Assembly: GCA_003331195.1 (NCBI GenBank)
Contig: QOOZ01000049.1
Location: 1 to 57,302, forward strand
Direction: 5' to 3'
DNA length: 57,302 nt
Origin: Puniceicoccaceae bacterium
GTDB lineage: Bacteria; Verrucomicrobiota; Verrucomicrobiia; Opitutales; Coraliomargaritaceae
Positions 9,820 to 20,467 of the stretch are shown here, in pieces. Position 1 is the stretch's first letter. The number at the start of each line of letters is the position of its first letter. The position numbers were made by a program, and so were the translations under genes. A model generated the notes under the pieces. The model saw nothing but the letters and a program-made list of their open reading frames with translations. It made no database searches and had not been told where the DNA came from.

Positions 9820-10656
9820 ATGTTAGACCCCGAAGACACACCGATCGATCAATTGCCTCTAAATGCGGGAGTGCATTTACTTGCGCATAACGAGGACGGG
9901 CTTGTTGCTTTGGAAAAGCCATACGGCGCACTTTCACACCCAAATGAATCGGGAGATAATCGGCGCTCGTTACTTGTGGCTGACTATGATTTTGAGAAGG
10001 AATGTTATAATTGGAAAGATGATACTGGTGTGTCTCGTCGAGCGTGGCTCATCAATCGCTTAGATTCACCAACTTCGGGTGTCATCTTACTTGGATTGAA
10101 CCTTGGGATCAGCCAAGCGATCAAGAAAGAATTTGCGACGCATCACGTGACGAAGATTTATTACGCGCTTGTTCGTGGCACACCCAAGACACCCGTAGGT
10201 GAATGGGTCGACAATCTGAAGAAAGATGTGCGCCGAGGTAATCGCCTTGTTAAGCAAGGGCAGATCGTCTCCGCTAAAACTCGCCATCAAACAGTCAACT
10301 CGCCTACTGGAGGTTTTCCGATCACACTTATTAAGTTGCTGCCCGTTACCGGTCGCACGCATCAGTTGCGTGTTCAGTGTAAAATGCATGGCTTGCCGAT
10401 CGTCGGTGATCGCACCTATGGTAACTTTAGTTTTAACAAGGAAGTGGCGATGCGGACTAAGAAAAAGCGGATGATGCTACATTCTAGTGAGACTATTGTG
10501 AATTACAGTTTTAAGGGGAAGGCGCGTCAGTTTAAGGCCACGTCTGAGTTACCGGAAGATTTTCAATCGGTCCTAGACTACCGGCCGGGGCTTGATCGAA
10601 CGCAGTCCAAGCAAAAGCGAAGTCTTCCACTGGCAGGGCGACGTTTTAAGTCTTAG
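9820..10656 (+). CDS. RluA-family 23S rRNA/tRNA pseudouridine synthase
   Basis: Isomerises specific uridines to pseudouridine in rRNA or tRNA. The 278 aa protein lacks an S4 domain and carries the RluA motif as INRLDSPTSG with catalytic Asp82; the usual His of HRLD is Asn79. KIYYALVRG, GRTHQLRVQCKMHG and IVGDRTYG complete the family signature. The C-terminus is basic (RTQSKQKRSLPLAGRRFKS). The target site cannot be told from sequence. Confidence 0.88.
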   Translation: MLDPEDTPIDQLPLNAGVHLLAHNEDGLVALEKPYGALSHPNESGDNRRSLLVADYDFEKECYNWKDDTGVSRRAWLINRLDSPTSGVILLGLNLGISQAIKKEFATHHVTKIYYALVRGTPKTPVGEWVDNLKKDVRRGNRLVKQGQIVSAKTRHQTVNSPTGGFPITLIKLLPVTGRTHQLRVQCKMHGLPIVGDRTYGNFSFNKEVAMRTKKKRMMLHSSETIVNYSFKGKARQFKATSELPEDFQSVLDYRPGLDRTQSKQKRSLPLAGRRFKS

Positions 10657-10729
10657 TTATTAGATTCTATAAACGCGGCTTACATTTTTTATGACGATTG
10701 ATTACCCACTCAATAGGCTGTGATTTACA

Positions 10730-10783
10730 TTGCGGGACAGGCGGTTCTTCCATGCTTTAGCACGCATGGATGGGATCCCGCAA
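10730..10783. other. Structured intergenic element (nested inverted repeat)
   Basis: An outer stem TTGCGGGA/TCCCGCAA (10730-10737 with 10776-10783) encloses an inner stem CCATGC/GCATGG (10750-10755 with 10764-10769). It sits in the convergent gap between the RluA-family gene and typA and directly abuts the typA terminator. It could be a small structured RNA, an RNA-stability element or a remnant repeat. Orientation is undetermined. Confidence 0.4.
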
Positions 10784-10785
10784 AA

Positions 10786-10817
10786 AAAAGCCCCTCCTGT
10801 TTCTCGGAAGGGCTTTT
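10786..10817 (-). terminator. Rho-independent terminator of typA
   Basis: Stem AAAAGCCC-c-TCC with GGA-a-GGGCTTTT around a short loop. On the minus strand the stem is followed by an eight-T run, so it terminates typA; it may also stop plus-strand transcripts from the RluA-family gene. Confidence 0.8.
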
Positions 10818-10840
10818 AATTTAGATTATTTTGAACAACT

Positions 10841-12676
10841 TTACGACTTTGCAGCTTTGGCTGCTTTGCGGCGCTTGTTTTCGTCGAGTTCGCGTTTGCG
10901 CATTCGCAGGAACTGCGGGGTGACTTCGACCAGCTCGTCGGGGCCTATGTATTCGATTGCTCGCTCGAGTGAGAACTTGACCGGGGGGGAGAGTTGGATG
11001 CTCTTATCGGTGCCGGAGGAACGCATGTTATCGAGCTGCTTGGCTTTGGCTGGATTGACGGGCATATCCTCAGTGCGGGGATTTTCGCCGACAATCATAC
11101 CCGCGTAAACTTCTTCACTGGGACCGATGAAGAGCTTGCCACGGCTCTGTATCATTTCCAGCGCGTAGGGCATTGACTTGCCTTGCTCCATGCTCACGAG
11201 CGTGCCAGTGAGACGAGTAACGATCTCACCACAATGTGGGCGATATTCTAAGAAGGAGTGACTCATCACACCGTGGCCAGAAGTCATCGAAACGAGGTCA
11301 CTTTCAAAGCCGATCAGTCCACGAGTGGGTACTTCAGCTTCGACGGTGACGCCAGAGTTGTGGTGCTCCATGTTGGTGACTTTACCTTTACGCTTGGCGA
11401 GATTTTCCATCACGCTACCGAGTTGTTCCTCCGGGACTTCAACCCAAACTTGTTCAAAGGGTTCGCAGCGTGTGCCGTCAATTTCCTTGTAGAGAACGGT
11501 CGGGCGGGAGACGAGAATCTCGAAGCCTTCGCGGCGCATCGTTTCTACGAGCACGGCGATCTGCATGGCACCACGTGCGTTGACTAGGAATCGTGTGCCG
11601 TCGTCGGTATCCTCGATGCTGATGGAGATGTTGGATTGCGTCTCACGGATGAGGCGCTCACGAATTTGGCGAGAGGTGACCTTCTTGCCATCTTTACCGC
11701 CGAGTGGACCGTTGTTGACAGAAAACTCCATCTGTACGGTCGCGGGGTCGATCTCGACGAAGGGGAGGGCTTCCGCTTCCTTTGAGGCAGCGAGGGTATC
11801 ACCAATATCGACATCGTCAAAGCCGGCGAGGCCAACGATATCACCAGCGACTGCACTGGTTACATCGTCAGTATCACCTGCACCTGAGAAGCTCTTCATT
11901 TTAGTAACTTTAACGCGGTCAATCTTGCCGCTTTTACGGTGTGTGAAAATAGTCTGCCCGACTTTCACCTCGCCAGAAAGGACCCGCCCAATGGCCATAC
12001 GACCTACGTAGTCATCCCAGTCGATGTTACTGGCTAACATGCGGAATTCGCCTTCTTCGATGGCTGGTGCTGGGATACGGGAGACGATCGTCTCGAAAAG
12101 ATCCTGCATGTTTTCGCGAGGACCGTCGACTTCAAGGTCAGCGAAACCCATCTTTGCTGAGGCATAGAGGAATGGGGCGTTGAATTGATCTTCATCGGCG
12201 TCGAGGTCGAGGAAGAGTTCAAGTACTTTGTCGTGGACCCATTCTGGGCGTGAAGTATCACGATCAACTTTGTTAACTACGCAAATGGTCTTAAGCCCTT
12301 GGTCGAGTGCTTTGCGAAGCACCCATCGAGTCTGTGCTTGTGGGCCACCGACGGCATCAGTGAGCAGCAGCACACCATCGACCATTTTCATGACTCGCTC
12401 CACCTCGGCACCAAAGTCGGCGTGACCTGGTGTGTCGACGATGTTGATGGTATATTCTTCAGCATCCTTTGGGTTGACCCACTTAACCGCAAGATTCTTA
12501 GCCTTTATCGTAATGCCTTTTTCACGTTCTAGATCCATCGAGTCCATCGCGCGCTCTTGCACTTTTTGGTTTTCACGGTAGGCACCACTTTGCTGAAGCA
12601 GACAGTCCACCAGGGTGGTCTTGCCGTGGTCAACGTGGGCGATGATAGCGATATTACGGATGTTTTTGGCGTTCAT
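10841..12676 (-). CDS. typA: Translational GTPase TypA/BipA
   Basis: Ribosome-binding GTPase of the EF-G class, involved in stress adaptation and ribosome assembly. G1 AHVDHGKTTLVD is at residues 11-22, switch region REKGITI and G3 DTPGHADFG follow, then NKVD (G4). The tail holds the BipA-specific C-terminal domain, ending in a basic KRRKAAKAAKS. The start at 12676 (MNAKNIRNIAI, 611 aa) is preferred: the longer frame from 12778 reads through the ligA terminator and has no family match. Confidence 0.96.
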   Translation of the reverse strand: MNAKNIRNIAIIAHVDHGKTTLVDCLLQQSGAYRENQKVQERAMDSMDLEREKGITIKAKNLAVKWVNPKDAEEYTINIVDTPGHADFGAEVERVMKMVDGVLLLTDAVGGPQAQTRWVLRKALDQGLKTICVVNKVDRDTSRPEWVHDKVLELFLDLDADEDQFNAPFLYASAKMGFADLEVDGPRENMQDLFETIVSRIPAPAIEEGEFRMLASNIDWDDYVGRMAIGRVLSGEVKVGQTIFTHRKSGKIDRVKVTKMKSFSGAGDTDDVTSAVAGDIVGLAGFDDVDIGDTLAASKEAEALPFVEIDPATVQMEFSVNNGPLGGKDGKKVTSRQIRERLIRETQSNISISIEDTDDGTRFLVNARGAMQIAVLVETMRREGFEILVSRPTVLYKEIDGTRCEPFEQVWVEVPEEQLGSVMENLAKRKGKVTNMEHHNSGVTVEAEVPTRGLIGFESDLVSMTSGHGVMSHSFLEYRPHCGEIVTRLTGTLVSMEQGKSMPYALEMIQSRGKLFIGPSEEVYAGMIVGENPRTEDMPVNPAKAKQLDNMRSSGTDKSIQLSPPVKFSLERAIEYIGPDELVEVTPQFLRMRKRELDENKRRKAAKAAKS

Positions 12677-12710
12677 AGAAAGGAAGCGAGCTCCAATTAA
12701 AAATAGAAAA

Positions 12711-12733
12711 CCCGCCGAGGTAGATTCGGCGGG
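12711..12733 (-). terminator. Rho-independent terminator of ligA
   Basis: Perfect 8-bp stem CCCGCCGA/TCGGCGGG with a 7-base loop. On the minus strand it is followed by TTTTCTATTTTT. It lies between ligA and the true typA start, so the two genes are separate transcription units. Confidence 0.85.
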
Positions 12734-12907
12734 GGCATTGAAGGGCGGGATAGATGTCAGCCTAGCCTTCGAAGTCAATGGAAATAGAGTGAGGCGCTTC
12801 CCGCGCTCAGAAATACCTATATACTGAGCAAGGTAGGATGGGAGAACGATTTACTTACCATAGAGTCCGCTCATTAATTTTAAGCGAGGTCTAGAATCTT
12901 ACCATTG

Positions 12908-14905
<1,998 letters not shown>

Positions 14906-15089
14906 CTAGTGAAACCTTGAAAGGGGAGGTGTAAAGTGACGAAGCGTTGGAGTTTTGCCTTTAGGCGGTATCGATTCCCATTGTGCTTCAGTATCGTTAT
15001 TAGATCAAGCTTCGCTAGCCCCATTCAGTCGTTTTTCTCCTTTCGTCGAAGCTAGGGTTCCTATCCCATTATTGCTGAGTGGGCATTAA

Positions 15090-15122
15090 AAAACCTCCGG
15101 AATGTTTCTTGCCGAAGGTTTT
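15090..15122 (-). terminator. Terminator downstream of tRNA-Glu
   Basis: Stem AAAACCTCCGG with CCGAAGGTTTT, one mismatch, 11-base loop. On the minus strand a T-run follows. It begins 8 bases after the tRNA 3' end. Confidence 0.75.
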
Positions 15123-15130
15123 AAAATTGG

Positions 15131-15206
15131 CCTCCCGTAGGGGATTCGAACCCCTGTTGCCTGGATGAAAACCAGGTGTCCTAGACCGGGCTAGACGAAC
15201 GGGAGG
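15131..15206 (-). tRNA. tRNA-Glu (anticodon UUC)
   Basis: A 76-nt cloverleaf on the minus strand. The acceptor stem is CCTCCCG/CGGGAGG. The anticodon stem is CCTGG/CCAGG around the seven-base loop TTTTCAT, giving anticodon TTC (plus-strand bases 15167-15169). The T-arm is AGGGG-TTCGAAT-CCCCT. CCA is not encoded. It decodes GAA/GAG. Confidence 0.95.
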
Positions 15207-15334
15207 AAGGAGGAATCACGCAAGCTACGTTTCGACTTAGCCTCTGCAAGCCCTTTTTTCAGAAAATGCCACATTTTAGCCCAGGCCTCTAATATCCATT
15301 TGCGCAGAGCACCTATGTCATTCATCTAGATTGC

Positions 15335-16252
15335 ATGGCTGTTTTTGATTTACCATTTCCTATGCCCAAGCAAGCGCTCCAGAAGGTGGAGAGCTTACCC
15401 TATCCCCTCGTTGCGACAGGCAAAGTACGCGAGGTCTTCGATATGGGCGACGCGCTCCTGATGGTAGCGACTGACCGCGTTTCAGCCTTCGACGTTGTGA
15501 TGCAAGAGGGCTTAGCGGGGAAGGGCATCCTACTTACGCAGATCAGCCTCTATTGGTTCGCACAAGCAGACGCGATCACACCACATCATCTGGTGGACGA
15601 CCACGCGGCAAGAATTGTGGCGCTGGGCAAAGACTACCCGGAGCTCCAGCATCGCAGTATGATCGTGAAAAAGTTAACTCCACTGCCAATTGAAGCGGTG
15701 GTGCGTGGATACCTTTCTGGTTCTGGTTGGAAGGCCTATGAGCAATCAGGTAAACTCTTTGAATATGACCTAAAAGAAGATTTGCTGGAGAGTAGTCAGT
15801 TGCCAAAACCTTTGTTTACACCGACGACGAAAGCGGCTAGTGGCCATGATATGCCGATAGATTGTGTCGATGCGGCCAAGTTGATTGGCGAAGATCTCTT
15901 TCAGCGGGTGCATGACCTGAGCATCAAGCTTTACCAGATGGGTGTGGAGCGTGCGGACGCTTCGGGCATTATCCTAGCCGATACGAAATTTGAGTTCGGC
16001 ACAGATGCGGAGGGGCAGCTTTACTTGATCGACGAAATTCTGACGCCTGACTCGTCCCGCTACTGGCCGAAGGACAACTATTCGCCCGGAGATGCACAAG
16101 CTTCTTATGATAAGCAATTTGTGCGCGACTATCTGGAGTCTCTGGATTGGGATAAAGCACCTCCTGCCCCTGCACTGCCCGCAGAGGTGCTCGCGGGCAC
16201 TTTGGATCGCTATGTTGAGGCCTATGAGAAGATCGTCGACGGCATCGATTAG
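15335..16252 (+). CDS. purC: Phosphoribosylaminoimidazole-succinocarboxamide synthase (SAICAR synthetase)
   Basis: Joins CAIR and aspartate in purine synthesis using ATP. At 305 aa it is the longer, eukaryote-like type of the family. Signatures: GKVREVFDMGD (phosphate-binding), TDRVSAFDVVM, VVRGYLSGSGWKAYEQSG, and DEILTPDSSRYWP near the C-terminus. It stands alone on the plus strand. Confidence 0.97.
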   Translation: MAVFDLPFPMPKQALQKVESLPYPLVATGKVREVFDMGDALLMVATDRVSAFDVVMQEGLAGKGILLTQISLYWFAQADAITPHHLVDDHAARIVALGKDYPELQHRSMIVKKLTPLPIEAVVRGYLSGSGWKAYEQSGKLFEYDLKEDLLESSQLPKPLFTPTTKAASGHDMPIDCVDAAKLIGEDLFQRVHDLSIKLYQMGVERADASGIILADTKFEFGTDAEGQLYLIDEILTPDSSRYWPKDNYSPGDAQASYDKQFVRDYLESLDWDKAPPAPALPAEVLAGTLDRYVEAYEKIVDGID

Positions 16253-16327
16253 GAAGTGGTTATAATAATTTTCTCATGTTAAAAGACTATCAACACGGAA
16301 CTCTCTGCTCATAATCAGGGAAGCATT

Positions 16328-16786
16328 ATGCCTATTTGGTTCATTGAATTGTTTGGAGCGGGTGATTTGGATGCCACGTTCATGGCCATCACGCTGATGA
16401 CGGCTCCATTCTGGATCGCGATGATTGGGTTTCCCAGTGCGCCTTATTTACGGCAGGTCGCACAGCCTTGGCTGGTAGTGCCGCTATTTACGGTGATTCT
16501 CCTAGTGTTAACCTGGAAATCATACCATACGGCGTCTTTGCCTGAGATCAAATCAATCGCGAACTACGAATCCGTGCGTAATTTCGTCAATCACCCGATT
16601 TCCTTTTTGATTCTGTTTTGTAATCTGCAGATTATTAATTTGTTTATGGGAGTCATGATTTATCAAAAAGCGATGCGCAGTGGATTCCGTGCGCCTGTTG
16701 AGTTATCGCTCTGCTGGTTTTTGGGTGCGATTGCCTTAATCCCATTTGGGATACGTTTAATCGTCAGGAGGCAAACTGCAGTATGA
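16328..16786 (+). CDS. Small integral membrane protein, ABA4/DUF4281-like
   Basis: 152 aa with about four predicted helices (residues 15-38, 48-62, 90-112 and 123-142). The pattern HPISFLILFCNLQIINLFMG followed by a basic turn and a final helix pair resembles the ABA4-like (DUF4281) family, but the match is by eye and weak. The function is unknown. Its stop codon overlaps the start of the metallophosphoesterase gene by four bases (ATGA), so the two are translationally coupled and probably act together at the membrane. Confidence 0.65.
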   Translation: MPIWFIELFGAGDLDATFMAITLMTAPFWIAMIGFPSAPYLRQVAQPWLVVPLFTVILLVLTWKSYHTASLPEIKSIANYESVRNFVNHPISFLILFCNLQIINLFMGVMIYQKAMRSGFRAPVELSLCWFLGAIALIPFGIRLIVRRQTAV

Positions 16787-17910
16787 CTACGGGATTCACA
16801 GAACTCGGGATGACAGATGTGGCCTCGCGTTCACGTAGCGGATTTATCTTTAAGACAGCACTCTGGCTTGGTCTGGCGATTGTGTCCTATGTGATCGCTC
16901 GTAATTATTTCTACGTGGAGGACGGCATGCTCGATCCCAATTTTACGATCATTCATCGTGCCTATAATTTTAATTTGATGGAACTGCCACTGATTTTACT
17001 TGGCGTGGCGCTATTCTGTTTAGGCTTGGCCGTGACTTGGACGAGCTCGCGCAGGTCGCTGATACGTGTAGCGAGCATCTATGCCTTTCTTGGGCTAGAT
17101 CTCTTCGCTCTGCGATATTATGTGACCCACGTGGAGCCCGAGCGTCTTGTCATACGACATATACGTTTAGAAACGCCTAAATTGGATCAGCCCGTTCGTA
17201 TTTTACACATCGCCGATATTCAGGCCGGGGCAATTGAGGCTTACCAAAATGAGATCTTTGAGCGCATAGAGTCATTGCAGCTAGACATCATCATAAACAC
17301 AGGCGATTTTCTTCAAGTCGTCGCACCCGCAACTTTTGAGAGTGAGTGGGCTAAGCTACATGCACTCATCAAACGAGTGAATCCGCGTCTTGGCACTTAC
17401 GCTGTTTTTGGGGATACGGAGCGAGAGCTCTATCGTTATAAAGCGGATGCGCTGGAGCCCTTGGTCATGCTTTCGTCGCGCGATCAACGAATCGAGGTTG
17501 GCGCAGGTGCGCTCAATCTTCATGGCCTGAGCCTCTACCAATCGAAGTCGGCTGAATGGGCAATGCGCTCGATTGATCAGTGGTTAGAGCAGTCTGACCC
17601 AAATGATTTCCGTATTTTGTTAGGGCATTCGCCAAATTACGCCTTGGCGGTGGCGGAATCGCCCATCGACCTCTGCCTCGCAGGGCACACGCATGGAGGG
17701 CAAGTCAATCTACCCTTTTACGGTCCTTTGGTGATCGATAGTGAAGTACCAGCGGAATGGGCGAAAGGCTTCCGCCGTGTAGGAATTCCTTACCTCAATG
17801 TATCTGCTGGCGTCGGTTCGAATCGACGACATGGACTGCCTCCATTACGGTTTAATTGTCCAAGCGAAATGACGATAATTGAGCTTGTGCCGATGCGGCC
17901 AATTTTGTGA
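16783..17910 (+). CDS. Membrane-anchored metallophosphoesterase-like protein with degenerate active site
   Basis: 375 aa. Three hydrophobic segments (about 22-40, 68-86, 96-112) precede a calcineurin-like domain of the YkuE type (about 135-370). Conserved blocks are readable: LHIADIQAG (145-147 region), INTGDF (G174/D175), VFGDTERE (210-215), LLGHSPNY and LAGHTHGGQ. Compared with the family, the His of DxH is Gln147, and the GNHD/E block reads GDTE, lacking Asn and His. These residues bind or position the two metals, so activity may be altered or lost. It is coupled to the upstream membrane gene by an ATGA overlap. Confidence 0.8.
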   Translation: MTTGFTELGMTDVASRSRSGFIFKTALWLGLAIVSYVIARNYFYVEDGMLDPNFTIIHRAYNFNLMELPLILLGVALFCLGLAVTWTSSRRSLIRVASIYAFLGLDLFALRYYVTHVEPERLVIRHIRLETPKLDQPVRILHIADIQAGAIEAYQNEIFERIESLQLDIIINTGDFLQVVAPATFESEWAKLHALIKRVNPRLGTYAVFGDTERELYRYKADALEPLVMLSSRDQRIEVGAGALNLHGLSLYQSKSAEWAMRSIDQWLEQSDPNDFRILLGHSPNYALAVAESPIDLCLAGHTHGGQVNLPFYGPLVIDSEVPAEWAKGFRRVGIPYLNVSAGVGSNRRHGLPPLRFNCPSEMTIIELVPMRPIL

Positions 17911-17956
17911 AATTCGTCATATAGTTATACCATTGAGGTTAATGCCGCTCTAACAG

Positions 17957-19621
17957 ATGATTAAACTCCTACTTAAACCTACTACGCTTCTATTTATTAC
18001 TTTATATTGTGGGTTTATTTTTTGGTTGTTAAATAGACCATCAGAGGGTGATTTAGACAATTTTCCTTGGGGCAATATCTATTTGATGAATTACGATGGA
18101 TATTCTATGGGTATCGGCGAAGAATCATATCATTTCAAATCTAAGGATGATTCATACATTAGCTATGAAAACTGGGATCCCGAAAAAAATGCATTTTACC
18201 TTGAATACTCAGATGGAACACTACCTAAGAGACTCCAATTTACAGAAATTAAATATAATAAACTCTTACGAACTTTGTCTGTTGTATGTGATTTCACAAA
18301 AAATGGAACTGACTACTTAAATGTTTATTATAATCAATATATTTACGAAAACGTAAAGGGCCATTCCAGGGCAGATGGGTTTCAATTAGATGGAGATTCT
18401 TATGAGGATTCACTCCCATTTGATCTATCTGATGGAGCTAAGCTTATCATTAAAGCCCGCAGCACGAGTTCTTCAGATGGGATTCCAACAGATTTAATAA
18501 TTAGTTTTGATAAGCTGCCCCATCCTAGAAATGAGTCAATATACGAGACTGAGAAAATAAGGCTAAATAATGAAATAAATACTTATGAAATAAGTATTCC
18601 TGAATTATATTCAGAATCGGGTATTGGTTCTATTTCAATGCGTGTCTTAAATAAAAACACCGCCTTAACGATCGAAAAAACAGTACTAGAATACGAAATA
18701 AATGGAGAAAAAGTCTCTGAAGAGTTGATTTTTTCAGATGCTTTTGGTGATGCGGTGCTGACTGAACCTTGGAATGATAAAGAGTTAAAATGGGTTTATA
18801 AATTAAAGTTTAATAAAGATTTCTCTAAGATTGATAATGGGAAATTAGTTATTTATACGATGAATTTTGAACCTTTGACTGTTAAATATGGTTCAAATTG
18901 GTTCTACAGTAAATTTGATAATGTTCCTACTGTAGGCACTGATGCTGACGGTGATGGCTCTATTATTAATACGGAGGCTATTGGTAATGACCCTACTGAT
19001 TCATTAGATAGAGATGGGGATGGATTTGTTAATAATGCTGATGCCATCAACGATAAAACTAATTATTCAATAGCTAATGTTAGTGAATCAGAATCTCATG
19101 ATTATGTAGTTACTAATCAAGGCCAAGATTCGATAAAAGATGAAGAAAGCTTTGATAACCTTCCTAGATTAAAAGATTCCATAGAAATAAATAAAAAAAG
19201 TTTTTATGTTGTTCTTGAAAGGCTCCACTGGAGTGATGCTAGACATCTAGCAGAGGAACTTGGTGGGCAGCTTGCTACTTTTGATGATCTGAGTGAACTG
19301 CTTGATATTTGGAATGTCATTAAAATTAAGTTTCCTAGTAAAACATTTTGGATAGGTTTAAGTGATGAAAACATTGAAGGAGCGTGGGAGTGGATAGATG
19401 GAGAGACTCTCGATAATAAATTTCTGACAAGCACAGGTTCATATATGTCAATATTGCAAGCACATGGAGATTTAAATAAAAGGGATTATGCACATCTAAT
19501 GCAAAGATTTGGGATTTTATCACGACCAGACGATGGTTCTATTCCCTCTTTTTTTAGAGGGAGAGAAACTGTTGATGGTTTTATTGTTGAAATTACTAAT
19601 CAAGGATTAAACAGGAATTAA
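17957..19621 (+). CDS. AT-rich membrane-anchored protein with calcium loops and C-type-lectin domain
   Basis: 554 aa. An N-terminal helix (about 8-26, LLFITLYCGFIFWLL) acts as signal or anchor. The middle (30-320) is unrecognised and beta-rich. Aspartate-rich loops DADGDGS and DRDGDGF (about 330-365) resemble thrombospondin-type-3 calcium repeats. A C-type-lectin-like domain follows from about 415, with WSDARHLAEELGGQLATFDD, FWIGLSDENIEGAWEWIDGE and a final VDGFIVEI. Base composition is visibly much more AT-rich than both neighbours, and a tmRNA/tRNA 3'-end-like sequence lies 38 bases downstream, so acquisition by transfer is likely. The role may be surface carbohydrate binding; no enzyme motif is seen. 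Confidence 0.75.
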   Translation: MIKLLLKPTTLLFITLYCGFIFWLLNRPSEGDLDNFPWGNIYLMNYDGYSMGIGEESYHFKSKDDSYISYENWDPEKNAFYLEYSDGTLPKRLQFTEIKYNKLLRTLSVVCDFTKNGTDYLNVYYNQYIYENVKGHSRADGFQLDGDSYEDSLPFDLSDGAKLIIKARSTSSSDGIPTDLIISFDKLPHPRNESIYETEKIRLNNEINTYEISIPELYSESGIGSISMRVLNKNTALTIEKTVLEYEINGEKVSEELIFSDAFGDAVLTEPWNDKELKWVYKLKFNKDFSKIDNGKLVIYTMNFEPLTVKYGSNWFYSKFDNVPTVGTDADGDGSIINTEAIGNDPTDSLDRDGDGFVNNADAINDKTNYSIANVSESESHDYVVTNQGQDSIKDEESFDNLPRLKDSIEINKKSFYVVLERLHWSDARHLAEELGGQLATFDDLSELLDIWNVIKIKFPSKTFWIGLSDENIEGAWEWIDGETLDNKFLTSTGSYMSILQAHGDLNKRDYAHLMQRFGILSRPDDGSIPSFFRGRETVDGFIVEITNQGLNRN

Positions 19622-19659
19622 CACCTTTAGTAGTTCTAAGGCATAAACAAAGGGCAAAA

Positions 19660-19682
19660 TGGTAGAGGTGCTGGGAGTCGAA
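19660..19682 (-). repeat. tmRNA/tRNA 3'-end remnant (possible attachment-site scar)
   Basis: Read on the minus strand this is T-loop TTCGACT, T-stem strand CCCAG, acceptor strand CACCTCT, discriminator A and CCA: the last 23 nt of a tRNA-like gene. TTCGACT is more typical of tmRNA (ssrA) than of ordinary tRNAs. The 5' T-stem partner is absent, so homology stops inside the T-arm, exactly where tyrosine-integrase att cores usually stop. No integrase and no second copy were found in the window. Confidence 0.5.
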
Positions 19683-19696
19683 ATCGCACCCTCAGC

Positions 19697-20419
19697 TTAT
19701 GCCTCGATGATACCTTCGGCGAAGTTGTGGTAGGCCTTTTCAAAGTCCTTTGCCATGCGGTCAGGAAAGAGGTGGAAATTGCCTTCTCTAAGTGCCTCGA
19801 CAATGCCTTCGCTCACTACATGGGGTGGGTCGGTATCTTCGAGGCCAGACGCAGCAGCCATGTCGGTTGCAATGGGGCCGGGGTGGACGCTGAGCACGGC
19901 TGTACCTTGTTCCTCGAAGACGTGCCGAATTGCTTGGGTAAATGAATAAGAAGCTGCTTTACTAGCTGGGTAAGTTGCTCTAGGGAAGCTGCTTAGCGAG
20001 GCAATGGAGTTGATTTGAACGAAGGCACCGCCACCGTTGCGCTTAAGTACTGGAGCAAAGGCCTGTGCCATACGAATGAGGCCGTAGACGTTGATGTTCA
20101 GTTCGGTCTGAAATTGTTCGATGACATCTTCGTCCATGACGCCCGCACCGATAAGGACGCCTGCATTCGAAACGACGACTTGGACGTCGTCCGCAGTTTT
20201 TGCGGCGGCCTTGATGGAGGCAGGTTTGTCATAGTCGATCTCGACGGGAACGACTTTTTCACCAAATTCCACTACGAGCGCTTCGGCTTTACCTAGGGTG
20301 CGCACGCCTGCGTAAACTTTTGATGCACCGTGCTCGAGAAAGCTTTCGACGATGGCTTTACCAATGCCACGATTGGCACCAGTCACGAGGGTGTTTTTAT
20401 TAGAAATGTCGTAAGTCAT
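19697..20419 (-). CDS. Short-chain dehydrogenase/reductase (SDR)
   Basis: 240 aa classical SDR: the Rossmann motif TGANRGIG is at 13-20, VSNAG follows at about 85, and the catalytic Tyr-Lys pair lies in YPASK (about 150-154) with an upstream Ser in INSIASLSSF. It would reduce or oxidise a hydroxyl/keto group with NAD(P)H. It lies 48 bases after the PhnE-type gene on the same strand and may be the last gene of the receptor-ABC unit. The substrate is unknown. Confidence 0.85.
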   Translation of the reverse strand: MTYDISNKNTLVTGANRGIGKAIVESFLEHGASKVYAGVRTLGKAEALVVEFGEKVVPVEIDYDKPASIKAAAKTADDVQVVVSNAGVLIGAGVMDEDVIEQFQTELNINVYGLIRMAQAFAPVLKRNGGGAFVQINSIASLSSFPRATYPASKAASYSFTQAIRHVFEEQGTAVLSVHPGPIATDMAAASGLEDTDPPHVVSEGIVEALREGNFHLFPDRMAKDFEKAYHNFAEGIIEA

Positions 20420-20467
20420 ATTTAAGCGATAAACCGCTCTGGGCAGAGCTTCAATCCCAGAGACTAT

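Noticed and set aside
12677..12778. N-terminal extension of typA by 34 codons
   Set aside because: It would be translated through the ligA terminator hairpin, and the family begins at MNAKNIRNIAI.
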